A stretch of DNA of 61,591 bases, from NCBI GenBank assembly GCA_027459675.1, contig DAIDHO010000007.1, positions 1 to 61,591 on the forward strand, given 5' to 3'. Numbering within the stretch: the stretch's first letter is position 1; every line of letters starts with the position of its first letter. This document shows positions 29,482-39,071 of this stretch, in pieces. Source of the DNA: Parachlamydiales bacterium (lineage in GTDB: Bacteria; Chlamydiota; Chlamydiia; Chlamydiales; Rhabdochlamydiaceae). The position numbers and the translations under genes are program-made. The notes under the pieces are model-generated. The model was not told the DNA's origin and did not search any database. It saw only the letters and a program-made list of their open reading frames with translations.

Positions 29482-30214
29482 AATTGCTCTTGTCACAGGT
29501 GGAACGGCTGGTATTGGAAAAGCCATTGCGCTGAGTTTTGCCAAAGAAGGTGCTTCTGTTGTCATCTTCGGGACAAGCAGCGAGCGAGCACAAGAAGTCG
29601 TTCAAGAAATGCAAGCGACAGCCAGCCCCTCGCAGAAATTCACTTCTAAACTTCTCGATATTTCTGATAAAAAAGCAGTCGATCAAGCCATTGGGGAGGT
29701 TCTGGCTGAGTTTGGAAATGTAGATGTTCTGGTCAATAATGCAGGGATAACAGCCGATAGCCTGTTAATGAAAATGTCGGAGGAAGAATGGGATCGAGTT
29801 ATTGCTGTGAATCTTAAATCTGTTTATAATACTTGCCAAGCTTTAATTCGTTCTATGCTGAAGGCTCGCAAAGGAAAAATAATCAATATTTCCTCCGTTG
29901 TAGGGCTAATGGGCAATGCGGGTCAGACCAATTACGCAGCCTCTAAGGCGGGGATGATTGGGATGACAAAATCGCTTGCTAAAGAAGTGGCAAGTCGAGG
30001 TATTTGCGTAAACTGTATTGCGCCCGGCTTTATTCAGACGTCGATGACAGACCGCCTGACCGAAGCGCAAAAAGAGGTTATTTTTGAACAAATCCCCATG
30101 GGGCGTTTGGGGCTTGCCAGTGAAATCGCACATGTTGCGGTTTTTTTAGCCAGCCCGATGTCCGACTATATCACCGGCCAGACTGTGACCGTGGATGGTG
30201 GCATGGTGATGTAA
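29462..30214 (+). CDS. fabG: 3-oxoacyl-ACP reductase
   Basis: This 250-residue short-chain dehydrogenase has the NADPH loop TGGTAGIG (12-19), NNAG (92-95), Ser145, Tyr158 and Lys162 (YAASKAG). It reduces 3-oxoacyl-ACP in each elongation cycle. The end TGQTVTVDGGMVM is typical of FabG. Its start lies inside the fabD tail, and acpP follows within 60 bases. Confidence 0.97.
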   Translation: MQLLKDKIALVTGGTAGIGKAIALSFAKEGASVVIFGTSSERAQEVVQEMQATASPSQKFTSKLLDISDKKAVDQAIGEVLAEFGNVDVLVNNAGITADSLLMKMSEEEWDRVIAVNLKSVYNTCQALIRSMLKARKGKIINISSVVGLMGNAGQTNYAASKAGMIGMTKSLAKEVASRGICVNCIAPGFIQTSMTDRLTEAQKEVIFEQIPMGRLGLASEIAHVAVFLASPMSDYITGQTVTVDGGMVM

Positions 30215-30267
30215 TACCTCCTTATAAAAGATGGAAAAAACAACAACCCTAAAAGGAGCTTATGTTT

Positions 30268-30507
30268 ATGTCAACTCTAGAAAAAGATGTCATTGACATC
30301 GTTGTCGAACAACTTGGTGTCGATGCAGCCGACGTCGCACTTGATAAGTCATTTATTGAAGATCTCAATGCCGACTCTTTGGATATCACAGAGCTCGTGA
30401 TGACATTTGAAGAGCGATTCGGCTTTGAAATCTCTGAAGAAGAAGCTGAGAAGCTCAAAACCGTGGGCGATGTCGTCAATTTTATTAAAAAGAATAAAGG
30501 GGCTTAA
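30268..30507 (+). CDS. acpP: acyl carrier protein
   Basis: This small acidic four-helix protein has the phosphopantetheine site DSLDITEL (Ser37). ATG 30268 is preferred to the one at 30262 because MSTLEKDV matches other ACPs and AAGGAG is then nine bases away; counted so, it has 79 residues. It is activated by AcpS, encoded in this window at 37.4-37.8 kb. Confidence 0.97.
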   Translation: MSTLEKDVIDIVVEQLGVDAADVALDKSFIEDLNADSLDITELVMTFEERFGFEISEEEAEKLKTVGDVVNFIKKNKGA

Positions 30508-30533
30508 CTTTCTCTCTATAATAAACCTCAGGT

Positions 30534-30550
30534 TTTAATAGCTTGAGGTT
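30534..30550 (+). terminator. weak terminator after acpP
   Basis: AACCTCA and TGAGGTT pair around an AT-rich loop, followed by TTGCTTATTTTTCTT. It lies 27 bases after the acpP stop. The rest of the 279-bp gap holds no gene I can support; it has a MITE-arm-like stretch (30555-30576) and a palindromic element at its end. Confidence 0.45.
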
Positions 30551-30763
30551 TTGCTTATTTTTCTTAAGCAGAGCGCAACGTGTTGAGTTCCAGAGTGGAT
30601 CCCAGCAAATCAAAAAAATTATTTTGTCCTCGCAAGGGAGAGGTCAAAGAAAACTAACACTTGTGAAGAGGTAAAGTCTAAATGTTTTATCGTTTCCGCA
30701 CAAATCTTTATATAAGAGGTGGAGTTTAGATAATCTCCCTTTTTCAATTCTCCAACATCGACT

Positions 30764-30789
30764 GAACTTTAGCTTAAGCAAGAAGTCTA
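30764..30789 (-). repeat. short near-palindromic intergenic element, copy 5
   Basis: The copy reads GAACTTTAG, CTTAAG, CAAGAAGTCTA: 24 of 26 positions match the reverse consensus. Its last three bases are the complement of the TAG stop codon of the kinase-like gene at 30787. Confidence 0.65.
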
Positions 30790-31680
30790 ATGAGAATCGG
30801 CAGTAGAAGGGAGGGGGTGAAGGAGATTCTCCAAGACTTCGATAAGCTCGGGGTAGGGGCTAAGTGAGGGTTTAATATGGGAGATGACCCGTTCCATTTC
30901 TTGCTGAATATTCTGGCTGACGGCTTCATATTTATGAATACGGCCTGTATCTAGCTGGATGGCTTTTCCATTTGCAAAACCAAAGTTTTTTTCAAGAGAT
31001 TGGGAGCGGTCTCGGTATCCTTTTTGTGTTCGGGAAAGAAAGAGGGCATAAATTTGTCGGGTTGCTTCTTTGGCTTCTTCAATTTTCCCTTCTCGTATTA
31101 GTTTTTCCAAATACGGGAGGACAAGTTCTACTTTCTTCTGCAAGACAAAGGGATAGGGGTCGACATTAAAGCGGTATAGTTTACCGTCTTGATGGATGAT
31201 TTCAATGGTTTGCGAGAGCTTCGTTCCAGGATCTAAGTGGTTATAAATTATTCCGGTCTCCTCTTTGAGGTCTTTAAGGGAGAATTCGTAACATGTGAAA
31301 TGCTTTTCAAGCCGTTTTTTCTTTCGAAGATAACTATTCAAGATCCATTTTCTGGAGTTAAATCGGAGAAGTTTGGGGAGACTGTGAAACCATGCTGGAT
31401 TGATCAGCCTATGGGGATTAAAAAATTTAATTACATATTTATGATCTGCACTTTCGTAGGCGGTGGCTTGATTTCCCGCACCCAGGTAGGTAAAACGTTG
31501 TTTGAGAATTTCTAAAGCTTCCTGCTTAGCGGCTTCATCGGGGACTGTTGCGGTCCTATTTAAAATAAAAGGATGACGGAAATCAGAGGGGACAAACTCA
31601 TGGTGCGTGTAAAGATAAAGAACGTGCGATGCCATCGCCCCCAGAATGATGAAGCTCAAAATAACAAGTTTTTTAAACAT
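30787..31680 (-). CDS. membrane-anchored protein with kinase-like motifs
   Basis: Taking ATG 31680 (a TTG lies 12 codons earlier), the 297-residue product has an N-terminal membrane helix (4-24). Residues 66-88 read YLGAGNQATAYES then KYVIKFF, like the glycine loop and invariant lysine (Lys85) of kinases. Near the end, YRDRSQSLEKNFG (Asp224, Asn232) and IQLDTGRI (Asp244) resemble the catalytic loop and the DFG metal site. The match is my inference from motif order; I know no family name. It lies 41 bases after potD, apparently in the same operon. Confidence 0.6.
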   Translation of the reverse strand: MFKKLVILSFIILGAMASHVLYLYTHHEFVPSDFRHPFILNRTATVPDEAAKQEALEILKQRFTYLGAGNQATAYESADHKYVIKFFNPHRLINPAWFHSLPKLLRFNSRKWILNSYLRKKKRLEKHFTCYEFSLKDLKEETGIIYNHLDPGTKLSQTIEIIHQDGKLYRFNVDPYPFVLQKKVELVLPYLEKLIREGKIEEAKEATRQIYALFLSRTQKGYRDRSQSLEKNFGFANGKAIQLDTGRIHKYEAVSQNIQQEMERVISHIKPSLSPYPELIEVLENLLHPLPSTADSH

Positions 31681-31721
31681 GGAAACAATATATAAAGCTG
31701 GAGCCTTATTCTTCAATGAGA

Positions 31722-32792
31722 TTAATTGGTTTTAACTTGGACCCAAGCGTCGCGGATCTTCTCCTGGCTTGTGACGACGGTCGTAAAGCGGAGTTTCTCG
31801 AATTCCTTTCCTTCCATGGAGAGGAGTTGAAGGGTTTCAGCATCTTGGGTTAGATCGGGATTCACATCAGTGGTGGCTGGAAAAATGGAATAATTATCAT
31901 AGTGAGTTTTCATAGAAGAGCGGGTGTAGAGGTAGTTGATGAGTTGATAGGTCAGATTTTCTTTTTTACTAGGTTTAGGAATACAAATATTCTCCACAGT
32001 GATGAAGGAGCCTTCTTGGGGCATTACAAAGCCTACAAAAGGAAATTTTTTCATGGTTCTCCAAAGATAAGAGCTCGAGGCAATCACAGCGGCGCTATTT
32101 CGAGTGGCTAGGAAGTAATCGCCGCGGAAGTCGGCATAAGCATTGACGTATTTTTTCTGTTGAGTAAGCAGACGGGTGACTTCTTGGAGCTGGTGGTCAT
32201 TGATTTCTTGAACATCTCCGTAGAGGTAATAGGTGACGAGATGGATCATTTGAATGGGATCATTCATCATGGTGATGCGATACGAAAGATGATCGACATC
32301 AAAGACCATTTTCCAGCTTTTTTCATAAGAGCGAGTTGCAAAGTAACTTTTATCGATCCCAATTAAAAAAATTTCCCATTCGAAGGGAATGGAATATACA
32401 TTTTGAGGATCAAAAGGGAGATCGAGGAGCTTGGAGTTGAGATGCGAAAGAAAATTGAGTTTACTTTTATCAAGGGGCTTGAGAAGGCCTTCTTTGATGA
32501 GGATTTCTACGCTATAGTCAGAAGGAACGATCATGTCATATCCCAATCCTTCTGTGGCTTTCAATTTAACGAGCATTTCTTCATTGGAAGCATAGAAATT
32601 CATGTTGACTTTGATCCCGGTTTCTTTCTCAAAGTCGGCTACTACAGAAGGGTCTAAAATGTCGCCCCACGCAAAGACATTGATAGAGCGGTTATTTCCT
32701 AAAAACGTCTCTTCGGGCCAGTAGAGAATACCGAATATGAGGGCAAACCAAAATAGAACGACGCTGGAGCGAATGAAAATCTTCTTAATCAT
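31722..32792 (-). CDS. potD: spermidine/putrescine-binding periplasmic protein
   Basis: This 356-residue protein has an uncleaved-looking N-terminal hydrophobic segment (about 10-26) and then a PotD-type binding domain: INVFAWGDILDPSVVADFEK, GYDMIVPSDYSVE and IPFEWEIFLIGID. It captures polyamines for the PotABC importer. No lipobox cysteine follows the hydrophobic segment, so it may be held by a signal anchor. Its start overlaps the potC stop by four bases. Confidence 0.9.
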   Translation of the reverse strand: MIKKIFIRSSVVLFWFALIFGILYWPEETFLGNNRSINVFAWGDILDPSVVADFEKETGIKVNMNFYASNEEMLVKLKATEGLGYDMIVPSDYSVEILIKEGLLKPLDKSKLNFLSHLNSKLLDLPFDPQNVYSIPFEWEIFLIGIDKSYFATRSYEKSWKMVFDVDHLSYRITMMNDPIQMIHLVTYYLYGDVQEINDHQLQEVTRLLTQQKKYVNAYADFRGDYFLATRNSAAVIASSSYLWRTMKKFPFVGFVMPQEGSFITVENICIPKPSKKENLTYQLINYLYTRSSMKTHYDNYSIFPATTDVNPDLTQDAETLQLLSMEGKEFEKLRFTTVVTSQEKIRDAWVQVKTN

Positions 32793-33577
32793 ATAAAGAT
32801 TTTGCTCCGGCTGCTCAGCTGGAAGTAAATTAAAACCATAATGCTACTGATAAAAAGCAGGAGGGCAGAGAGAGCATTTACAACGGGAGAGATACCGGAG
32901 CGGATCATCGATAGAATATACAAAGAAAGGGTTTGGACAGAGCTTCCAGCGCAAAAATAGGTTAGAATGAAATCATCGAAGGAAATAATAAACACAAGAA
33001 GCGCGCTGGTGATAAAGGCGGGTCGAAGCAAAGGAAGGGTTACCTTAAAGAAAGTTTGAATAGGGGTAGCACCTAGGACAAGGGAGGCTTCTGTGAGGCG
33101 ATCATCCAGCTCGAGGTAACGGGCATATACCATAGGGATCACAAATCCCAACCCTAAGACAGTATGGCCTACAATCAAGGTTGTAAGGCCCAGCGAAATA
33201 GAGACAAGGCTAAAAAAACCAAGCAAGCTTACACCGAGAACAGTTTCAGGAATGATCATACTTCCATAGAAAAGGTTGAGATACTTTCCTACGCGTCCTC
33301 CTTGGGCTACAAAGAAAATCAAAAAGATACCCATAAGGACAGAGATTGCAGTCGAAATCAGGGCAATGAAAAGAGAATTACCAAAGGCTTTCCAGAGGTA
33401 CACAGAATCTATCAGCTCGATATACCATTTAAGAGTAAAGGATTTCCAAGGAGATGGAAAACCTTCGGTATTGAATGAAAAAACCAGTAAAACAACAATA
33501 GGAACCCATAAAAAAAGATAAGTGCAAGCAATCAAGAGAAGGTGTCCAAAACGTCCGGCATGAGATTTTTTAATCAC
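32789..33577 (-). CDS. potC: polyamine ABC transporter permease PotC
   Basis: The 262-residue product has six membrane segments and the ATPase-docking EAA motif EASLVLGATPIQTFFKVTLPL. Of the two permeases it is the PotC-like one by order (A-B-C-D) and by its start, LLIACTYLFLWVPIVVLLVFS. It overlaps potB by eight bases. Confidence 0.9.
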   Translation of the reverse strand: MIKKSHAGRFGHLLLIACTYLFLWVPIVVLLVFSFNTEGFPSPWKSFTLKWYIELIDSVYLWKAFGNSLFIALISTAISVLMGIFLIFFVAQGGRVGKYLNLFYGSMIIPETVLGVSLLGFFSLVSISLGLTTLIVGHTVLGLGFVIPMVYARYLELDDRLTEASLVLGATPIQTFFKVTLPLLRPAFITSALLVFIISFDDFILTYFCAGSSVQTLSLYILSMIRSGISPVVNALSALLLFISSIMVLIYFQLSSRSKIFI

Positions 33578-34436
33578 GGTTCCTCACGGGTTCTGTAAAT
33601 TTTCCTAGAAACCAATAAAAAAAGATCGCTGTTATAAGTAGAAAAGCACAGCTTACGACCATAAAGGCTGCGCCGAGAGAGCCGGTTCCTTCGGCTAAGA
33701 TGTATTCAGAAACCACATTTCCTACGAACATAATTTTATCGCCTCCCATCAGAGAGGGGATCGCAAACTCTCCAAAGGAAGGGATGTAAACCAGGAAGAA
33801 GCCGGCCCTGATTCCACGCATAGTTAATGGGAGAATGATACGTCGGAAAGTTTGAACCCATGTAGCTCCTAGGTCATAGGAGGCTTCGATGAGACTATTA
33901 TTAAAACGCTCTAGAGAGGAGTAAATGGGAAGGACCATAAAGGGAAGATAATAATAAACCATCATGATGAGGATTGCAAAAGGAGAGTTGAGGAGGAGGA
34001 GGGGTTCTTTGATGATTTTTAACTGCAATAGCAGATTGTTAAGAAAGCCGTGTTTTTCCAGCACGTAAAACCACGCATAAACGTGGAGTAAAAAGTTTGT
34101 CCAAAAGGGAATAAGGAGAAGAAATAGAAGGCCTGTTTTAAGCCGCTTGCCTCGAAATGCAATGAAATAAGCCAGGGGATAGGCAATTAGGAAGCAAAGG
34201 ATAACGTTAACAATGGCTAGCAAGAAAGAGAGAGCGATGACCCTTAGATATAGGGGAGTTAAAAAATGGGAGATTTTAGAGAAAGTGAATCCCCCAAAGC
34301 CCTCGGGAGCAAATTGAACAAAACTTGTGACGAAAATGAGAAGTAGAGGAATGTAAAAAAATAAGACTTGCCAGAGGATTGCTGGTACGCCAATAGAAAA
34401 AGGATGATCAGAGGAAGCAGGACGTGGAAATTTCAT
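33570..34436 (-). CDS. potB: polyamine ABC transporter permease PotB
   Basis: This 288-residue inner-membrane protein has six hydrophobic helices, an EAA loop (EASYDLGATWVQTFRRIILPL) and the PotB-like FGEFAIPSLMGGDKIMFVGN. With PotC it forms the polyamine channel. The ATG overlaps the potA stop by four bases. Confidence 0.9.
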   Translation of the reverse strand: MKFPRPASSDHPFSIGVPAILWQVLFFYIPLLLIFVTSFVQFAPEGFGGFTFSKISHFLTPLYLRVIALSFLLAIVNVILCFLIAYPLAYFIAFRGKRLKTGLLFLLLIPFWTNFLLHVYAWFYVLEKHGFLNNLLLQLKIIKEPLLLLNSPFAILIMMVYYYLPFMVLPIYSSLERFNNSLIEASYDLGATWVQTFRRIILPLTMRGIRAGFFLVYIPSFGEFAIPSLMGGDKIMFVGNVVSEYILAEGTGSLGAAFMVVSCAFLLITAIFFYWFLGKFTEPVRNRD

Positions 34437-35527
34437 TTCTCGAGTAACACCACATTTTCTTTTTGCCAGTAAAGATTGACTTCATTGTCGTAGTCAATTA
34501 CTTCTTGAGGGAAGTGTTCTTCATTTTGCTCGAAAACTTGGAGCTTTAGATGATTTTTGAGAAGGATATTATATTGAGTGGAACGTCCATGATACACAAT
34601 GGATTGAACCACCCCTTTAACGACGTTGGAGAAGTTTTTTGCTTCTTTTTTTGAAATGAAAATTTTCTCAGGCCTTGTGCTCATTAAGATATCACACCCT
34701 TCTTTCATCCACGGCTTAATATGAGAGATCAAAAGTTTAAAGCAACCTAAATCGGGGATTTCAATTTCAGGTTCTGCAGAACTGAGGTGTCTTAAAGTTC
34801 CACTCATGATGTTGGTGGTCCCTACAAATTTTGCTACAAATGAGGAATGGGGAAACTCATAGATCTCTTTGGGCGTGCCGATTTGTTCGATCTCCCCACG
34901 ATGATTCATAATGGCCATCTGATCAGCGACGGTGAGAGCTTCAAATTGGTCATGGGTGACATACACGAACGTCGTTTTAAGCTTATCTTGCAGCTCGATG
35001 AGTTCGATGAGCATACGTTCTCGGAGTTTAAAGTCGAGAGCGGCAAGCGGCTCATCCAGAAGAAGGACGTCGGGTTCATTCACAATCGCCCGAGCTAGCG
35101 CTACACGTTGCTGCTGTCCTCCTGAGAGTTGTGCTGGAAATTTATAGATATGGTTTTCTAGATGGAATGCTTCTATAATTTTAAAGACTTTTTGTTCGAT
35201 GACAATTTTGGGAAGCTTATTAAGGCGTAAGCTATAGGCAATGTTATCAAAGACATCCAAATGTGGAAAAAGAGCATAGTTTTGAAAAACAATATTGATG
35301 GGTCTTTCGTGAATAGGATCATGAGTAATGTCTTGATCACCTAAAAAGATTTTTCCTGCATCAGCTTTTTCAAGGCCTGCAATGAGACGGAGGAGAGTTG
35401 TTTTACCGCAGCCCGAAGGTCCTAGGAGAGCAAAAAATTTGCCGGCTGGAATGGTAAGACTAATATCATTAATGATCAGCCCACCGCTAATCGACTTTTT
35501 AAGTTTTTCTAATCTGATACTCCGCAT
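34433..35527 (-). CDS. potA: polyamine ABC transporter ATP-binding protein PotA
   Basis: Walker A GPSGCGKTT (36-44), signature LSGGQQQRVALARA, Walker B VLLLDEPLAALD and the H-loop THDQ are all present; the C-terminal part is a TOBE-like regulatory domain (about 280-364). ATG 35527 is chosen over a GTG at 35572 because a consensus promoter ends six bases before it. This gives 364 residues. It is the first gene of the potABCD operon, which supplies host polyamines. Confidence 0.92.
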   Translation of the reverse strand: MRSIRLEKLKKSISGGLIINDISLTIPAGKFFALLGPSGCGKTTLLRLIAGLEKADAGKIFLGDQDITHDPIHERPINIVFQNYALFPHLDVFDNIAYSLRLNKLPKIVIEQKVFKIIEAFHLENHIYKFPAQLSGGQQQRVALARAIVNEPDVLLLDEPLAALDFKLRERMLIELIELQDKLKTTFVYVTHDQFEALTVADQMAIMNHRGEIEQIGTPKEIYEFPHSSFVAKFVGTTNIMSGTLRHLSSAEPEIEIPDLGCFKLLISHIKPWMKEGCDILMSTRPEKIFISKKEAKNFSNVVKGVVQSIVYHGRSTQYNILLKNHLKLQVFEQNEEHFPQEVIDYDNEVNLYWQKENVVLLEK

Positions 35528-35533
35528 GCAAAA

Positions 35534-35562
35534 AGTGTAGCGATTTTCTGACTTTGTTGCAA
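35534..35562 (-). promoter_or_regulatory. potA promoter, leaderless
   Basis: On the minus strand TTGCAA (35557-35562), a 17-bp spacer and TACACT (35534-35539) are followed after only six bases by the potA ATG. The transcript should begin at or next to the start codon, in keeping with the absent Shine-Dalgarno site. Confidence 0.55.
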
Positions 35563-35572
35563 AAATTTTCAC

Positions 35573-35588
35573 ATATCCTGCAGGATAT
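35573..35588. promoter_or_regulatory. 16-bp perfect palindrome between potA and trxB
   Basis: ATATCCTG directly followed by CAGGATAT is a perfect inverted repeat without spacer. It lies 10 bp upstream of the potA -35 box and 63 bp before trxB, a sensible site for a dimeric regulator of either gene. Confidence 0.45.
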
Positions 35589-35651
35589 AGGAAAACATTG
35601 TAGAGGGCTTAAAAATTTGGGTGTGCTACAGGTTTTAAAATAAAGGTCTCA

Positions 35652-36608
35652 ATGGAAAAAAGAAAACTCGTCATCGTAGGGTCTGGTCCTGCCTCTTACA
35701 CCGCCGCTATTTATGCTGCAAGAGCGAGCCTTAAGCCTCTTGTTTTTGAAGGGTTTTATGTAGGGCCTGCAGGGGGCCAGCTAATGATAACCACCGAGGT
35801 GGAAAACTACCCTGGCTTTCCCGAAGGGATCATGGGACCTGAGCTCATCGAACGATTTCGCAAACAAGCGGAAAGATTTGGAACGACCTTTATAGGCGAT
35901 GACGTAGCCCGTGTTGATCTGAAGCAGTATCCTTTTATGGTGGAATCGGCTTCTGGGCCTGTGTTTACTGAATCTTTGATTATTGCCACAGGGGCTCGTG
36001 CGAGGCGCTTGACAGTTCCTGGAACTGCCGATCATGAGTTTTGGCAGAAAGGAGTGACAGCATGTGCAGTTTGTGATGGAGCCATGCCCCTTTTTCGAGA
36101 TAAGCCTCTCTTTGTCGTGGGTGGAGGTGATACAGCTGTTGAAGAAGCGCTATTTTTGACAAAATTTGGAAGTAAAGTCTTTATTATACATCGCCGAGAT
36201 AAGTTAAGAGCTTCTAAAATCATGGCTGAGCGTGCCCTAAAACATCCTAAAATTGAGGTGCTCTGGAATCAGGTGTTAGAGCGCGTGGAAGGAGATACGG
36301 TGGTCCGTTCTGTATCTGTCAAAAATGTTATTTCTGGGGAAGTCACAAAACACTCTGCTGCAGGCCTTTTCTTTGCGATTGGCCACGAACCTAACACAAC
36401 CTTTTTAGAAAGGCAGCTCGAACTCGACTCCACGGGTTATATTAAGGTCCTCAAAGGCACCTGTCGCACCAGTGTGGAGGGCGTTTTTGCAGCGGGAGAT
36501 GTTCAAGATCCTCATTACCGGCAGGCGGTGACTGCAGCAGGAAGTGGTTGTATGGCAGCGCTGGATGCGGAACGGTGGCTTGCCGTGAGAGAGCATGCCA
36601 CTGCGTAA
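35652..36608 (+). CDS. trxB: thioredoxin reductase
   Basis: This 318-residue flavoprotein has the N-terminal FAD site [17 protein letters not shown], the redox pair CAVC (Cys138, Cys141) and the NADPH motif [15 protein letters not shown], ending with the second FAD motif [19 protein letters not shown]. It keeps thioredoxin reduced in the cytosol. AAAGG six bases before the ATG supports the start. It overlaps the following barrel gene by 14 bases. Confidence 0.97.
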   Translation: MEKRKLVIVGSGPASYTAAIYAARASLKPLVFEGFYVGPAGGQLMITTEVENYPGFPEGIMGPELIERFRKQAERFGTTFIGDDVARVDLKQYPFMVESASGPVFTESLIIATGARARRLTVPGTADHEFWQKGVTACAVCDGAMPLFRDKPLFVVGGGDTAVEEALFLTKFGSKVFIIHRRDKLRASKIMAERALKHPKIEVLWNQVLERVEGDTVVRSVSVKNVISGEVTKHSAAGLFFAIGHEPNTTFLERQLELDSTGYIKVLKGTCRTSVEGVFAAGDVQDPHYRQAVTAAGSGCMAALDAERWLAVREHATA

Positions 36609-37428
36609 ACTCATCTGGCTTGCTTCTCTTGCTCCTATGGGAGCTTATTACGGGTCGTTGGAGGGACTAGAGCGACTTCCTTGGTTTCGTAATATCTGGG
36701 AGTTTACATTCACTCCCACCTATACCTATAGTCAATACCCCTCTGTTCAAAATGGGGTTCCTAAGGGCCAGCAGAAATCGAATGATCATTTGATTTCTTT
36801 TGATTTTGCGGTTCCCTTCACATCTCAGTGGCAGATGGATTCGCAAGTCGAATTTGCAGACACACCGCGCCAATCGATGGGACTTCGAAGCTTGGCTTTC
36901 CAACCCCGCTATTTATGGTTGGACGATCTCCTGGGTGATCCTGTTTCTCTGACCACAGGCGCTGTCATTCGAGGGGTCACTCACCATAGCTTGAAAGATG
37001 TGAGCTCTCCCTATCATTCGTATCTAAATTTTGAAATCAATTCAGCCTTAGGACGAGAGTGGAATCGGGGTTTTGATTGGCATGTACGCTCTTTTGGAGG
37101 AGCTTCTATAGGAATAGCCACTCGCGGATTTCCGTGGGTAAGTGCTTTTACTGGTGTAGAAGGACAGATGCATCAAGCCCATCGTTTGGGAATGTGTTTA
37201 GAAGGTGCTTTGGGTTTTGGGCACCGTAAAAGGGTTTACTTTAATCATTTCAATGGGTATGCGTTTATCGAACACCGGAATATAGATGTCTCTGTGAAAT
37301 ATACATATGTTTTTGAAATCTGGGGACAGCTCTCTTGCGCCTACACCCGCCGCATCTATGCGGGCTCTTTTCCTGAAAAAGTGAACTTTTTTACCTTTTC
37401 TTACATGCTGCCTTTTTCATTATTTTAG
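36595..37428 (+). CDS. putative outer-membrane beta-barrel protein
   Basis: The 277-residue product is dominated by alternating aromatic strands ([44 protein letters not shown]) and ends [12 protein letters not shown], with the C-terminal phenylalanine of barrel proteins. The first 18 residues could be a short signal sequence. Its start lies inside trxB, so its translation depends on that gene. It matches no family I can name. Confidence 0.65.
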   Translation: MPLRKLIWLASLAPMGAYYGSLEGLERLPWFRNIWEFTFTPTYTYSQYPSVQNGVPKGQQKSNDHLISFDFAVPFTSQWQMDSQVEFADTPRQSMGLRSLAFQPRYLWLDDLLGDPVSLTTGAVIRGVTHHSLKDVSSPYHSYLNFEINSALGREWNRGFDWHVRSFGGASIGIATRGFPWVSAFTGVEGQMHQAHRLGMCLEGALGFGHRKRVYFNHFNGYAFIEHRNIDVSVKYTYVFEIWGQLSCAYTRRIYAGSFPEKVNFFTFSYMLPFSLF

Positions 37429-37438
37429 GAAGAAGTAG

Positions 37439-37819
37439 TTACAGAACTCCAGGTAGCAAAAGAGCTGTCGTAGCGACATATGCTTTGCAATGGCTCATAG
37501 AAAGAAGCACTGTGGGATGATGAAATCTTTTCTGGGCCTGATCAGACAATTGAACAAAGGGTTTCCCTGCTTTGTTATGAGAGATCTCAATGTCTAGCCA
37601 TCCGATTTGGTCTCCAAAGCCGCAGCCCAAGGCTTTAACCACCGCCTCCTTGGCGGAAAAGCGGGCAGCGTAGTGAGGCAGGGGATCCTGGTGTTTTTTG
37701 CAATAGGCTTGCTCTTCTAAGGTAAAAATCTTTCGGATGAACGCCTCTCCATGTTTGAAGATAGCTTCTCTGACCCTTTCAATTTCAATGATATCGATCC
37801 CGACCCCTAAGACGGTCAT
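37439..37819 (-). CDS. acpS: holo-ACP synthase
   Basis: The 126-residue enzyme has GIDIIEIER (Asp9) and FSAKEAVVKALG (Glu58), the two magnesium ligands. It transfers 4'-phosphopantetheine from CoA to Ser37 of AcpP. It overlaps the PIN-TRAM gene by four bases. In Chlamydia, acpS is also found next to trxB. Confidence 0.96.
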   Translation of the reverse strand: MTVLGVGIDIIEIERVREAIFKHGEAFIRKIFTLEEQAYCKKHQDPLPHYAARFSAKEAVVKALGCGFGDQIGWLDIEISHNKAGKPFVQLSDQAQKRFHHPTVLLSMSHCKAYVATTALLLPGVL

Positions 37820-38907
37820 ACGTCTTCATCATCCTCTTGCTCACCATCGGGAAGCTCGTTTGAGTAACCTTCTGCTCCTTCTTCAGCCACGTTACAGAAG
37901 ATCATACGGCCTGAAGAGGTGTGTTTAACTGAGAGTACGTGTGCTTCAATTGTATCCCCAATGTAGTCACCCCCTCCATTTACAACCACCATGGTCCCAT
38001 CTTCGAGATAGCCTACACCTTGGCGTGGCTCTTTTCCATATCTTTGGATTTTGATACGGATCAGCTCACCGCCTTCCATCAAAGGCTTGAGGGCGTTCGA
38101 AAGAGCGTGGAGATTGACAACGGTGATGCCTTCAATAGTGCCCATTTGGACACGGCTAATATCCGAACTTAAAATATTTCCATCGAGCAGACGGGCCAAG
38201 CGGACCACTTTTCCCATCATATCCTTCACCTCCGGGAAATCGGTTTCATGGTAGCGGATTTCAAGTCCAGGAACGGTTTCTAATTTTTTAACCACTTCAA
38301 GGCAACGCTTTGCTCGGTTACGGGTTTGTTCATCCCCTAGTTCTGCTTGGGCGTACAGCTCTTTTACTACGAACCTGGGAACGATCAGTTGATGGTTGAG
38401 TAAACCTGTCGAAGCTAGGTCAATGATGCGTGGATCTGCTAAAACCGAGATATCTACCACAAGATCTTTTTTCTTTTGCGATGTTTGGGTGAAACGGACA
38501 AAGGGAATACTTACATAAAGCTCATCACTTGAGCGCAACGTCATGATGGTTCCTAGGTAAACGCCAAACAATATGAGGGCGATTTTAACCAATTCAACGG
38601 TGTGGGGTTGGAGCAAAACACCAATAGAACTGATTTCTAAGATTGCATGGAAAATGAGAGAAAGGGCCTGACCCATTAAATAGCCAATAAAAACACCGAG
38701 AATAGCAATGTTAAAGGAGCGAAGGTTGAATTTCCGGAATACTTGGTCGAAGGCGATGAGTACCATCCCAAACGTAAAGCCGATTCCGATTCCAAATAAG
38801 AAATTAGAAAGTGTCTTACCTGAAGGGAGAGAAACCATGAAAAGCGTCATAAAGATGATGCTCAGTAAGACAAATAAAGTTCGAAGAAAGGCCAGTGAAA
38901 TATTCAT
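37816..38907 (-). CDS. membrane-anchored PIN-TRAM domain protein (YacL-like)
   Basis: The 363-residue product has four membrane helices (about 8-26, 31-50, 60-82, 102-122), a PIN nuclease-like domain (about 148-265: LVVDISVLADPRIIDL, then RFVVKELYAQAELGDE and DGNILSSD) and a TRAM domain (about 280-340: GVGYLEDGTMVVVNGGGDYIG). This is the architecture of Bacillus YacL, thought to act on RNA at the membrane. The acidic active-site residues appear conserved. It is followed at once by acpS. Confidence 0.88.
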   Translation of the reverse strand: MNISLAFLRTLFVLLSIIFMTLFMVSLPSGKTLSNFLFGIGIGFTFGMVLIAFDQVFRKFNLRSFNIAILGVFIGYLMGQALSLIFHAILEISSIGVLLQPHTVELVKIALILFGVYLGTIMTLRSSDELYVSIPFVRFTQTSQKKKDLVVDISVLADPRIIDLASTGLLNHQLIVPRFVVKELYAQAELGDEQTRNRAKRCLEVVKKLETVPGLEIRYHETDFPEVKDMMGKVVRLARLLDGNILSSDISRVQMGTIEGITVVNLHALSNALKPLMEGGELIRIKIQRYGKEPRQGVGYLEDGTMVVVNGGGDYIGDTIEAHVLSVKHTSSGRMIFCNVAEEGAEGYSNELPDGEQEDDEDV

Positions 38908-39071
38908 TATTTATAATCCTTTTTTGATTAGAGTCTATACCGCATCTCCTTTTAGGACAAGTAGTGAGATTAAATTTAAAGATATGTAGACTAAGTGAGT
39001 GGTTACCCAATGGAGGGTTTAATCATTTTTTAGCGGATACATGGAAATTACACCTTTTAAAGGAGAGATCA

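Noticed and set aside
35528-35572. GTG start for potA at 35572
   Set aside because: A consensus promoter lies inside this extension and ends six bases before ATG 35527.
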